NCBI RefSeq assembly: GCF_009765165.1
Contig: NZ_VLNU01000001.1
Coordinates: forward strand, 1,178,001-1,242,000
From: Lysobacter panacisoli
GTDB lineage: Bacteria; Pseudomonadota; Gammaproteobacteria; Xanthomonadales; Xanthomonadaceae
Reading direction: 5' to 3'
DNA length: 64,000 bases
This document shows, piece after piece, positions 9,888 to 17,919 of this stretch (position 1 is the first letter of the stretch; the number at the start of each line of letters is the position of its first letter). Below the pieces are notes generated by a model. The model was not told where the DNA came from. It did not search any database and saw nothing but the letters and a program-made list of their open reading frames with translations. A program made the position numbers and the translations under genes.

Positions 9888-10229
9888 ATGAGCACGGGCG
9901 ACGACGCGCGCGTGGTGTACGAGGTCAGCCTCGACCTGGATGCGTCGATCGCCGATGCGTACCGCGCGTGGCTCGACGCGCACGTGCGCGAGATCCTCGC
10001 GTTGCCGGGCTTCATCGATGGGCGCGTGTCGGAGGTGATCGATCCGGCCGCCGCCGAGGGCCGCGTCGGCTTGTGCGTGCATTACACGCTGCGCGACGCG
10101 GCCGTGCTCGACGACTACCTGCGCGAACACGCACCGCGCATGCGCGCCGAAGGCCAGGCGCGGTTCGGCGGGCGGTTCCTGGCGCAGCGACGGGTGATGC
10201 GCGTGGTGTCGGACGTCGGCGTGCGCTAA
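9888..10229 (+). CDS. DUF4286 family protein
   Basis: 113 residues, a small soluble protein matching DUF4286, a ferredoxin-like alpha-beta fold resembling antibiotic monooxygenase domains. The start pattern VVYEVSLDLD, the middle LPGF-x-DGRV and the terminal RRVMRVV strand are typical. No catalytic residues are known for the family. It starts ten bases after the DUF3667 gene and is probably cotranscribed with it, although there is no evidence for a shared function. Confidence 0.8.
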   Translation: MSTGDDARVVYEVSLDLDASIADAYRAWLDAHVREILALPGFIDGRVSEVIDPAAAEGRVGLCVHYTLRDAAVLDDYLREHAPRMRAEGQARFGGRFLAQRRVMRVVSDVGVR

Positions 10230-10274
10230 GCGCTGCCGTCGACCCGCGACCCGCCCGACGGGCCACCGTCATGT

Positions 10275-10354
10275 GTAGCCCGGGTAAGCGCAGCGCACCC
10301 GGGATCCAGTCGTGTCGAAGCCCCGGGTGCGGCCTGCGGCCTTACCCGGGCTAC
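10275..10354. repeat. palindromic REP-like element
   Basis: A 14-base inverted repeat (GTAGCCCGGGTAAG at 10275-10288, complement at 10341-10354) encloses a second, nested pair built on CGCACCCGGG / CCCGGGTGCG. The whole 80 bases could form a large cruciform or mRNA hairpin. Similar short palindromic intergenic elements are frequent in xanthomonad genomes. It lies between two convergent genes and may also act in 3' end formation. Confidence 0.75.
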
Positions 10355-10397
10355 GGACCTGTCGGGTTCGCGACGCCGTGACGCAACGGCTCTGCGG

Positions 10398-11027
10398 CTA
10401 GTGCTGAAGCCGGTTCCAGAGCCAGTCGGCGCGATCGACCGGACTGACAGCGAGCAGTTCGCGTCGCAGCGCTTCGCGGCCGGTCGGCGGCGTGCGCTGT
10501 GCGAGCACGCCGAGTTCGCGTCGCTGCTGCGGCGTCATCGCACGCAGCGTCGCCAGCAACTTCGCGTGCTCGGCCTCGGGCACCTGTGCCAACAGCGGTT
10601 GCAGCAGCGCGTAGTCGGCGCCGAGCGCGGGACCGAGCAGCCAGCCGCGGCGTTCGCTGCGATCCAGCGCATCGAACTGCGCGCGCCAGGCGTTCTGCAC
10701 GTCGGGTGGTAGCGCGGCGAACTGTGCGGCCGCGGCCTGCACCTGCACCTGTTCGGCGGCGGGCAGCGCGCGCCAGGCGAGATAACCCTCGCGCGTCGCA
10801 TCGCGTTGCGCACGCGGCAGCGCATCCCACTGCGCGACACGTGCACGGAAGTCGGCCTGGCCGGTGGCGTTCCATCCCTGCCAGCGTTCGGCGTTGCGGC
10901 GCAGCTGCGACTGCGCGACGGGCGGCAGGCGTTCCAGCAGCTCGGCCAGTCCGGCCGGCGCGGCGACGGCGCCGGTCGCGCACAGCAGCGCCAGCAGCGT
11001 CATGCGGCGCAAGACATCACGGCACAT
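10398..11027 (-). CDS. DUF3106 family exported protein
   Basis: 209 residues. The ATG at 11027 overlaps the end of the upstream gene by 11 bases, which supports this start; MTLLALL at 11003 is an alternative. Residues 1-25 form a signal peptide ending in AVAA. The mature protein is made of helical repeats with W-x-x-L/M and Q-R-x-x-L patterns such as RNAERWQGW and WDALPRAQR, the DUF3106 signature. The function of the family is unknown. Overlap with the tethered sigma-like protein argues for a joint role, possibly as a periplasmic partner of its extracytoplasmic part. Confidence 0.8.
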   Translation of the reverse strand: MCRDVLRRMTLLALLCATGAVAAPAGLAELLERLPPVAQSQLRRNAERWQGWNATGQADFRARVAQWDALPRAQRDATREGYLAWRALPAAEQVQVQAAAAQFAALPPDVQNAWRAQFDALDRSERRGWLLGPALGADYALLQPLLAQVPEAEHAKLLATLRAMTPQQRRELGVLAQRTPPTGREALRRELLAVSPVDRADWLWNRLQH

Positions 11028-12003
11028 CGGCGGTCTCCGCCCCGGTCTCGGGACCGGTTTCGGATGCGATCGGCGTCGGCGCCACCGTGTCCTGCACCGG
11101 CTGGTCCGCAGGCGGCGTCGGCTGGGTGACGCCCGCCGCCTGCTGCGCGGCGAACCAGCTCTCAAACGCGAGGTCGCGCGCCTGCGCCGCGCCTTCCGGA
11201 TCGGCGATGAGTTCGAAATCGCGATGCGCGACCAGCGCCAGTTGCTCGTCGTAGCGCGCGGCGGGCGCGTCCTCGGCAGGCAGCGGCTCGACGCGGACCC
11301 GATGCGCGACCGAGAACCCCTCCGACGAGCCCCACGGCCAGAACGTCGCGGCCAGCCCGATCGCGCACGCCGCCAGCAGCACCCACAGCAGCGGCATCAG
11401 CCAGCGCGGGCGGGAGCGGGCCGGCGCAGCCTGTGCGGGCGCCGGCGCGGCCGTCCCGCCGCCACGCAGGACCGCTTCGCGCGCGTTGCTCAGCCGGACC
11501 AGGCGGTCGGGCGGAAGGGTCTTGATGCGGCGGTGGATCTGTTCGCGCAGCTGCTGCCAGGCGACCGGATCGGCGCGGCCGTCCTCGTGGTGCGGCAGGG
11601 CGCGCTGCAGGGCCAGCCGGTAGCTCGCCAGCGGCACGCCGAGCACCTGCGCCGCCTCGTCGTCCGACAGCCCCGCCGCGACCCGCAGGAGCAGCGCCGC
11701 GCGCGGACCGCCGCCGAGCTCGCCGAGGCGGTCGGTCGCTTCGATGGGGATCGCCACCTCGGTGCGCTGGCGCAGCTGCGGCTGGGCCAGCAGCCCGCTC
11801 CAGAAGCGCTCCGGCCAGGCGGCCATCGGGGTGGATTCGGCCGCTTCGCGGAACTCGCGCATGGCGGCGACCAGCGCGGCGTCGCCGGCCCGGTCATCGC
11901 CGGCCTGCAGCTCGGCCAGCACCGCGCCGCGTCGTTCGACACCACGAAGGAAGGCCGACAGCGCAGGCGGCGCGGGACGGACGGAAGGGGGGGAAACGCT
12001 CAT
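11017..12003 (-). CDS. membrane-tethered sigma-region-4-like protein
   Basis: 328 residues from ATG 12003. The cytoplasmic N-terminal part ends in a helix-turn-helix stretch (about 92-137: LLLRVAAGLSDDEAAQVLGV then ASYRLALQRAL) that matches the region 4 recognition helix of ECF sigma factors. A linker leads to one membrane helix (about 201-224) and a periplasmic tail of about 100 residues with a Pro/Thr-rich end. A recognisable sigma region 2 is not visible, so it is probably not a complete sigma factor. It overlaps the DUF3106 gene. A role as a membrane-bound regulator is inference. Confidence 0.65.
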   Translation of the reverse strand: MSVSPPSVRPAPPALSAFLRGVERRGAVLAELQAGDDRAGDAALVAAMREFREAAESTPMAAWPERFWSGLLAQPQLRQRTEVAIPIEATDRLGELGGGPRAALLLRVAAGLSDDEAAQVLGVPLASYRLALQRALPHHEDGRADPVAWQQLREQIHRRIKTLPPDRLVRLSNAREAVLRGGGTAAPAPAQAAPARSRPRWLMPLLWVLLAACAIGLAATFWPWGSSEGFSVAHRVRVEPLPAEDAPAARYDEQLALVAHRDFELIADPEGAAQARDLAFESWFAAQQAAGVTQPTPPADQPVQDTVAPTPIASETGPETGAETADVP

Positions 12004-12309
12004 CGCGACTGCATCACCATACGCCGCATCATAGCGATGCCTTCGCTCTGCAAAACCGCTTGACAAGGCGCGCGCAGCCGCTCCGTCAAGCGTGGCGCGG
12101 GCTGCACCGAAAAAGCGGTTGTGCACAGCAGTAACGGGACCGTCACGCAGCCCCGCCTGAATGGAGGGCGTGACCGAGTGACAACCATGTTTCACAGTCA
12201 ACTCATTGATTCTGAAGCAAATATCAGCGTTGGCACTTTTTTCACCAACCTGTGCCGAAGGCTTGTTTCTGCGTGATCGCGCTGTTCTGCCGACACGCCA
12301 TGCACAGAT

Positions 12310-12332
12310 TTATCCACAAGCGATGTGGATAA
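12310..12332. promoter_or_regulatory. inverted pair of perfect DnaA boxes
   Basis: TTATCCACA (12310-12318) and its exact complement TGTGGATAA (12324-12332) are separated by five bases. Both match the high-affinity DnaA box consensus TTATNCACA. They lie about 115 bases before the priA start. The site may bind DnaA to regulate priA or to titrate DnaA; alternatively the palindrome could act as an RNA hairpin. Confidence 0.6.
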
Positions 12333-12362
12333 GGACGTTTTTGCTTTGCCATCCGCAACTTG

Positions 12363-12378
12363 CGTGACTTTTGTCACA
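12363..12378. promoter_or_regulatory. Clp/CRP-like operator
   Basis: CGTGA-N6-TCACA matches the CRP/Clp consensus TGTGA-N6-TCACA at nine of ten positions and is a near-perfect palindrome. Clp is the xanthomonad CRP homologue that responds to cyclic di-GMP. The site lies 69 bases before the priA ATG, a position from which it could repress or activate. Confidence 0.4.
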
Positions 12379-12446
12379 AACCCCAAAGCTATCGACGGCA
12401 AGTTTCCCTGGCACGTTCGCTGCCGGCCGGACGGTAGACTGCGCCG

Positions 12447-14642
12447 ATGCCCGACCCCTCCTCGTCCCCGCCGCCGGTCTGGCGGCTGGCCCTGCCGGTG
12501 CCGCTGCCGCGGCTGTTCGACTACCGGCCACCGGACGGTGAGACAGCGGTCGCCGGCGATGTCGGCAGCCGGGTGCGGGTGCCGTTCGGGTCGCGCGAGC
12601 TCATCGGCGTGGTCGCCGAGGTCGGCGCACCCGAGGGCGGCACGGAGCTGCGCAGCGCGCTGGCCCGGCTCGACCCCGAGCCGCTGTTCCAGGGCGAACT
12701 GCTCGAGTCCCTGCATTGGCTGGCCCGCTATACCCACGCGCCGCTCGGGGAAGTCCTGGCGACCGCCCTGCCCGCCCCGCTCCGCCGCGGCGAGCCTCTG
12801 CCGGACACCCACGCCTGGGCCTGGCAGCTGACCGAGGCCGGCAAGACCGCACGGGAGCGCCTGCGCGCCGGCAAGCCGCGCCGTCTGGCCGATCGCCTGC
12901 ATGACGGCCCCTGTGATGAGGACCGCCTCGACGACGAGCTCGACGACTGGCGTAGCGCCGCCCGTGCCCTCGCCAAGCGCGGCCTGGCCGAGCGCATCGC
13001 CGTGCCGGCCCTCACCCTTGCGCCGCGTGCGCAGCCCGGCCCTGCCCTGAACGCCGAACAGCAGGTCGCGGTGGACGCGATCCACGCCGCCCGCGACGGC
13101 TTCGCCGCGCTGCTGCTCGACGGCGTCACCGGCAGCGGCAAGACCGAGGTCTACCTGCACGCCATCGCCGACTGCCTGGCGCGCGGCAAACAAGCGCTGG
13201 TGCTGGTGCCGGAGATCGGCCTGACCCCGCAGACGCTGGCGCGCTTCCGCGCGCGTCTGGGCGTGCCGGTGCATGCGCTGCATTCCGGGCTGAGCGACGG
13301 CGAACGCGCGCGCACATGGACCGCGTTCGCGCGCGGCGAGGCGCGCGTGGTCGTGGGCACGCGCTCGGCGGTGTTCCTGCCGCTGCCGGAGGCCGGACTG
13401 ATCGTCGTCGACGAGGAGCACGACGGCAGCTTCAAACAACTCGACGGCATCCGTTACCACGCGCGCGACTTCGCCCTCGTGCGCGGCAAGGCGCTGGGCG
13501 TGCCGGTGCTGCTCGGCAGCGCGACGCCCTCGCTGGAATCGCTGCGCAACGCGCTGACCGGGCGCTACACGCACCTGCGCCTGCAACAGCGCGCGGGCCA
13601 GGCGCAGCCACCGAGCGTGCGCATCTGCGACGTGCGCAAGCGCCCGCTCGAAGCCGGCCTGTCGCCGGAACTGTTCGATGCGGTCGCCCGTGCGCTCGAT
13701 GCCGACGGCCAGGTGCTGGTATTCAAGAACCGTCGCGGCTACGCGCCGGTGCTGCTGTGCCACGACTGCGGCTGGAGCGCGCAATGCCAGCGCTGCGACG
13801 CGCCGATGACCGTGCACGGCGGCGGTCGACGCCTGCAATGCCACCATTGCGGCGCGCGCCGGCCTGTACCGGATGCCTGTCCCGACTGCGGCGGCCTCGC
13901 GTTGCAACCACAGGGCGCGGGCACCGAGCGCATCGAGGAAGTCCTCGCCGCGCGCTTTCCCGACGTCCCGGTGCTGCGCATCGACCGCGGCACCACGCAG
14001 CGGCGCGACGCGCTCGAACAACACCTCGCGGCGTTCGGCACGCAGCGCGGCATCCTCGTCGGCACGCAGATGCTCGCCAAGGGCCACGACCTGCCCAACC
14101 TGACGCTGGTCGCGGTGGTCGGCGTGGACGAGGGCCTGTTTTCCGCGGATTTCCGCGCGCCGGAGAAGCTGGCGCAGCTGCTGATCCAGGTCGCCGGCCG
14201 TGCCGGCCGCGCACAGCGCGCGGGCGAAGTGCTGCTGCAAACGCACCATCCCGGGCATCCGCTGCTGGCGACGCTGATCGCGGGCGGTTACCACGCGTTC
14301 GCCGACAGCGAACTGGAACAGCGCGAAATGGCGGGCTTCCCGCCGTTCGCGCACATGGCGATGCTGCGCGCCGAAGCGCAGCAGGTCGACGCCTGCGACG
14401 CCTTCCTGCGCAGCGCGCGCGACGCCTTGCGCGACACCGGTGCGCCGCTAGACGTTCACGGACCGCTGCCCGCGCCGATGCCGCGCCGCGCCGGCTTCCA
14501 GCGCATGCAACTGCTGCTGTCCGGCGCGGACCGGCGCAGCCTGCACGCTGCGCTCGACGCCGCGCTGCCCGCGATCTACGCCGCGCCCGAAGCGCGCCGC
14601 GTGCGCTGGTCGCTGGACGTGGATCCCGTCGACCTGTACTGA
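12447..14642 (+). CDS. priA: primosomal protein N' (replication restart helicase PriA)
   Basis: 731 residues, the E. coli size (732). An N-terminal DNA-binding domain with winged helix (1-195) is followed by a superfamily 2 helicase core with Walker A GVTGSGKT (226-233) and DEEH box (322-325). The eight-cysteine zinc region (about 436-480, CxxC pairs such as CHDC, CQRC, CHHC, CPDC) and the C-terminal helicase motifs with QVAGRAGR are complete. PriA recognises stalled forks and D-loops and reloads DnaB. The last 67 bases overlap the convergent spermidine-synthase-like gene. Confidence 0.97.
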   Translation: MPDPSSSPPPVWRLALPVPLPRLFDYRPPDGETAVAGDVGSRVRVPFGSRELIGVVAEVGAPEGGTELRSALARLDPEPLFQGELLESLHWLARYTHAPLGEVLATALPAPLRRGEPLPDTHAWAWQLTEAGKTARERLRAGKPRRLADRLHDGPCDEDRLDDELDDWRSAARALAKRGLAERIAVPALTLAPRAQPGPALNAEQQVAVDAIHAARDGFAALLLDGVTGSGKTEVYLHAIADCLARGKQALVLVPEIGLTPQTLARFRARLGVPVHALHSGLSDGERARTWTAFARGEARVVVGTRSAVFLPLPEAGLIVVDEEHDGSFKQLDGIRYHARDFALVRGKALGVPVLLGSATPSLESLRNALTGRYTHLRLQQRAGQAQPPSVRICDVRKRPLEAGLSPELFDAVARALDADGQVLVFKNRRGYAPVLLCHDCGWSAQCQRCDAPMTVHGGGRRLQCHHCGARRPVPDACPDCGGLALQPQGAGTERIEEVLAARFPDVPVLRIDRGTTQRRDALEQHLAAFGTQRGILVGTQMLAKGHDLPNLTLVAVVGVDEGLFSADFRAPEKLAQLLIQVAGRAGRAQRAGEVLLQTHHPGHPLLATLIAGGYHAFADSELEQREMAGFPPFAHMAMLRAEAQQVDACDAFLRSARDALRDTGAPLDVHGPLPAPMPRRAGFQRMQLLLSGADRRSLHAALDAALPAIYAAPEARRVRWSLDVDPVDLY

Positions 14643-17122
14643 GCCGGCCACACCCACGCGGCGAACAGGTACAGCGCCAGCGCAAGCAGCAACGTCGCGC
14701 GCAGGCCGATGGCGATCGCAAGCAGCAGCGCGAGGATCGCCGCGATCACCGATGCACAACCGTTGAGGCCCCACGCCCACGGCACGAACGCCGGCGCGCT
14801 GCGCGCCAGCCGCGCCAGGCCGAGCGGGAACGGCATGCCCATCGCGAATGCCAGCGGCGCGAGACCGCACAGCCCCAGCAGAACGCGCAGTCCCACCGGC
14901 CACGCAGACGCGTAGGTGTACACCAGCGTGAACACGACGAACTGCCACAGCAGCCCGAACACTATCAGCCGCGTCGACCAGACGATGCGCCGCGCAATGC
15001 GCGCGTCGCCGCCGCCGTCGCGCGTGAGCCAACGTTGCGCCTGCAGGCTGCCGAGGCCCGCGAAAAGCAGTGTCGCTGCGAGTCCGACATTCGCAGCGAG
15101 CAGCGGATGCCCGGTCACCCAGGTCAGGCGCGACAGCATCGCGATTTCGATCAGCAGGAATGCGAGACCAAGTGCGAGGAAGTACAAGCCCGCGCGTAGC
15201 CGAGTTCCGGGTATCGCACCTGCTTCGTCTGCGCGCGGCAGCGCACGCAGCGGCATCAGCACCAGCAGAAGCGCCAGCGGAACCGCTTGCAGCAATGCCG
15301 CGACCAGCAGCAGGTAGCCCGAGTCCAGCAGCACCGCACTGCCCTGCGCGCGCAACCGCAGCAATTCCGGCAAGCTGCGCCAGCGGAAGAAGTGGCCGAA
15401 GTACGGGCGATCATCGGTGGTCGGCGCGATGTCGAAGCGGTAGTCGCGCAGGTAGCGGCGCGATTCCGGCGACAGCAGTGCGCGCACGCCGTCGAACAGG
15501 TACGGCGGATCGAGCTGGTGGAAACGTTCGTGTGCCGCACGCGCGCCCGGCGCCTGCACCACGTCGAAACCCTGTGCATCCGAGAAGCGTTGCAGCGACG
15601 TCACCGCGTGCGGCGTCAGCGGCGCGCGCGCGATCAGCCACGTGCTCGCATCCCAGTTTCGGATCGCGGCGAGTTGCCGTGCGGGATCCAGGACGCCGTC
15701 CTCGCGCAGCGCACGCACGGCGGTGGCGAACAGCTTGAGTTCGTCGCGCGGCGGCTGCTTGCTCCAGCGCGTGGCGACGATCGCACCGTCCGGCGTGAGT
15801 CGTGACAGGTACTCGCGCATCGCCTCGACCGTGAGCGCGTACTGCTCGCTCGCCGACTGCACGCCGGCACCACCGCTGGCGAAGGATTCGCCACCAGCGA
15901 GCACGATCAGGTCGTAGCGCTGCGGGCTGGCGCGAACGAAGGCGCGTGGCTCGGCGACGATCACGCGCACGCGGCGATCACGGAACAGGTCACCCGCATA
16001 CCTCGCGTACGTGTCGCGCACCCATTGCATGCGTTGCGACGACAGCTCCACCGCATCCACCCGGCGTGCGCCCAGGCTCAACGCCTGCAGCACTTCCACG
16101 CCACCGCCCGCGCCGAGCACGAGCACCGAGTCGGGCACGCGCAGGCGATACGGCAACGCGGACGTACTCGCCTCCAGCCAGCGCCATTGCGCGCTTCCGT
16201 CCTCGCGGGCGATCACCGTCGGTGCGTCGCCGTCGGTGTAGACGGCGAGCTGTTCGGGCGGTTCATCGGTGTACGACAGGCTCAGCCCCGGCGCATGGCG
16301 CAGCGGCACGCGCGGACTTGCGACGACCGCGAGCCAGCCGTAGGGACCGGACTGCTCGGCGATCACCCGCGCCTGCGGCAGCAGCAGCGTCTTCGACAGA
16401 TCCTTGAACTCGTTCGTCCGTGGCGCCATCAGCTGGGTCGGCCACAACGCGAGTACCGACACCAGCGCAAGCACGCCCGACCATCGCGCCGACGCGCGCG
16501 TCGCCAACGGCAGCACCGCGAGCACGCCGCACGCGGCGGCGAGCAGCAGCCCCCGCTGCACCGGCAGCCACGCCATCGCGAGCGCCGCCAACGCGCCAAC
16601 GCCCGCGCCTGCGAGATCCGCGCCGTACAGCATCGGAATGCGCCCACCATGCCTCGCGAAGGCCAGACCGAAGCATGCGGCGGCGAAGAAGAACGGGACC
16701 GACAGCAAGAGGTACAGCGCGCTGAGCCACATCAGCTGGCGCGGATTCCACACCAGCTCCAGTCCGTTGAACGGAATCACGCGTGCGGCGATAGGCGCGA
16801 GGATCGCCGACGCCGCGAACATCAGCGCGCAGGCCACGAAGATCCGCTCGAAGTTCGCCGCCAGCGTCGCGCTTCCGTGGCGACGCAGCCACAAGCTCAG
16901 CCACGTACCGCTGGCGCCGTGTCCCAGCAGTGCGAGGCTGATGATCATCACCGCGAACGGATGCCAGTGCGCGATCGCGAGCCAGCGCATCAGCAGCAGC
17001 TGATACGCCAGCGCACCCGCGGAGACGAGTGCGATCGCCAGCGCCAGACGCAGCGGACGCACTGCGTCGCGCTCGACGTTCGCTGCGGTAGCGTGCACGG
17101 CGGCGGGCGTGGTCGCGGCCAT
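14576..17122 (-). CDS. membrane protein with spermidine-synthase-like domain
   Basis: 848 residues. The start is fixed by the TGATG overlap with the upstream methyltransferase gene. About seven or eight membrane helices (40-260) precede a soluble Rossmann domain (about 340-520) with VLVLGAGGGVEVLQAL and AVELSSQRM, the S-adenosyl/decarboxy-S-adenosyl binding motifs of spermidine synthases, then LIVLAGGES at the active-site strand. A second block of about six helices follows. Such fused membrane spermidine-synthase-like proteins are widespread and mostly uncharacterised. The residue at the usual catalytic Asp of the strand is replaced in this AGGES segment, so aminopropyl transfer is doubtful. 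Confidence 0.8.
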   Translation of the reverse strand: MAATTPAAVHATAANVERDAVRPLRLALAIALVSAGALAYQLLLMRWLAIAHWHPFAVMIISLALLGHGASGTWLSLWLRRHGSATLAANFERIFVACALMFAASAILAPIAARVIPFNGLELVWNPRQLMWLSALYLLLSVPFFFAAACFGLAFARHGGRIPMLYGADLAGAGVGALAALAMAWLPVQRGLLLAAACGVLAVLPLATRASARWSGVLALVSVLALWPTQLMAPRTNEFKDLSKTLLLPQARVIAEQSGPYGWLAVVASPRVPLRHAPGLSLSYTDEPPEQLAVYTDGDAPTVIAREDGSAQWRWLEASTSALPYRLRVPDSVLVLGAGGGVEVLQALSLGARRVDAVELSSQRMQWVRDTYARYAGDLFRDRRVRVIVAEPRAFVRASPQRYDLIVLAGGESFASGGAGVQSASEQYALTVEAMREYLSRLTPDGAIVATRWSKQPPRDELKLFATAVRALREDGVLDPARQLAAIRNWDASTWLIARAPLTPHAVTSLQRFSDAQGFDVVQAPGARAAHERFHQLDPPYLFDGVRALLSPESRRYLRDYRFDIAPTTDDRPYFGHFFRWRSLPELLRLRAQGSAVLLDSGYLLLVAALLQAVPLALLLVLMPLRALPRADEAGAIPGTRLRAGLYFLALGLAFLLIEIAMLSRLTWVTGHPLLAANVGLAATLLFAGLGSLQAQRWLTRDGGGDARIARRIVWSTRLIVFGLLWQFVVFTLVYTYASAWPVGLRVLLGLCGLAPLAFAMGMPFPLGLARLARSAPAFVPWAWGLNGCASVIAAILALLLAIAIGLRATLLLALALYLFAAWVWPAQYRSTGSTSSDQRTRRASGAA

Positions 17123-17868
17123 CAGCCCGGTCCGCCCGTCAGTGGCACGAAGCGCACCGGCAGGACCTGGCGCGTGCGCACACGTCCCTGCGGGTCCTTG
17201 TGCACCAGCAACAGTGTCTGGGTGAAGAAGCTGCTGCCGACCGGGATCACCATGCGCCCGCCGGGGCACAGCTGTTCCAGCAGTGGCGGCGGGATCGAGG
17301 ACGCGGCCGCGGTGACGACGATGGCGTCGAACGGGGCGTGTTCCTTCCAGCCGTAGTAGCCGTCGCCGGTGCGCGTGCCAACGTTGGGATAGCGCTTGAG
17401 TCGTTGCGCGGCCTGCGCCGCGAGCGGCGCGATGATCTCGATCGAGTACACCTGCGCACCGGACTCGGCGAGCACTGCCGCCTGGTACCCCGAACCTGTA
17501 CCGACTTCGAGGATCTTCAGCCCTTTCTTCGGCGCCGCCAGCGATGTCATCAACGCGACGATGTAGGGCTGCGAGATGGTCTGTCCGTAGCCGATGGCGA
17601 GCGGGCGATTCTCGTAGGCATCGTCGCGCTCCGAGGCGGGCACGTACTCGTGGCGCGGCACGCGCGCGAGCAGGTCGAGCGCGGTCCGTTCGATGCGTGC
17701 GGCCGAACCTGCGTCCGCGCGTGCTTCGGCCTGCAGTTCGGCAATCAGCGCACGGCGCTGCGCAAGGTAAGGATCGGCTGGCTGGCCGAATGCGAAGCCG
17801 CCCGGCAGCAGCGTCAGCAGGATCGCCGCTCGGACCCGTCCCCTGGCGATGGCGACCTCGCCGGACAT
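17122..17868 (-). CDS. exported protein-L-isoaspartate O-methyltransferase
   Basis: 248 residues. The core (about 45-240) is a PCMT: QTISQPYIVALMT substrate-binding loop, motif I LEVGTGSGYQAAVLAE, then IEI, DAIVVTAA and GGRMVIPVG. It repairs isoaspartyl residues by S-adenosylmethionine-dependent methylation. Unusually, the N-terminus is a hydrophobic signal-like segment (about 9-28, ending FAFG), so the enzyme may be exported, although SAM is cytoplasmic; a membrane anchor on the cytoplasmic side is the alternative. E. coli Pcm lacks this extension. It is coupled to the membrane spermidine-synthase-like gene. Confidence 0.85.
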   Translation of the reverse strand: MSGEVAIARGRVRAAILLTLLPGGFAFGQPADPYLAQRRALIAELQAEARADAGSAARIERTALDLLARVPRHEYVPASERDDAYENRPLAIGYGQTISQPYIVALMTSLAAPKKGLKILEVGTGSGYQAAVLAESGAQVYSIEIIAPLAAQAAQRLKRYPNVGTRTGDGYYGWKEHAPFDAIVVTAAASSIPPPLLEQLCPGGRMVIPVGSSFFTQTLLLVHKDPQGRVRTRQVLPVRFVPLTGGPG

Positions 17869-17919
17869 GGCGGCGAGTCTAGGACCGGCGGCGTTAGCGC
17901 CCCGGCAAGGGTCGCGGCC

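Larger units (their letters stand above)
12004..12446. other. AT-richer divergent intergenic region before priA
   Basis: This 443-base gap separates the sigma-like gene (minus) from priA (plus). Bases about 12180-12410 are visibly richer in A and T than the surrounding sequence. It holds the paired DnaA boxes and the Clp-like palindrome annotated separately, and a third DnaA-like site with one mismatch (TTGTGCACA, 12119-12127). No coding frame with gene-like composition is seen. It must contain promoters in both directions, but none stands out clearly. Confidence 0.6.

Noticed and set aside
11017-12003. Complete ECF sigma factor
   Set aside because: Only a region-4-like helix-turn-helix is seen; no region 2 signature, and a membrane helix follows.
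12198-14354. 718-codon minus-strand frame opposite priA
   Set aside because: Antisense shadow with no domain; priA is complete on the plus strand.
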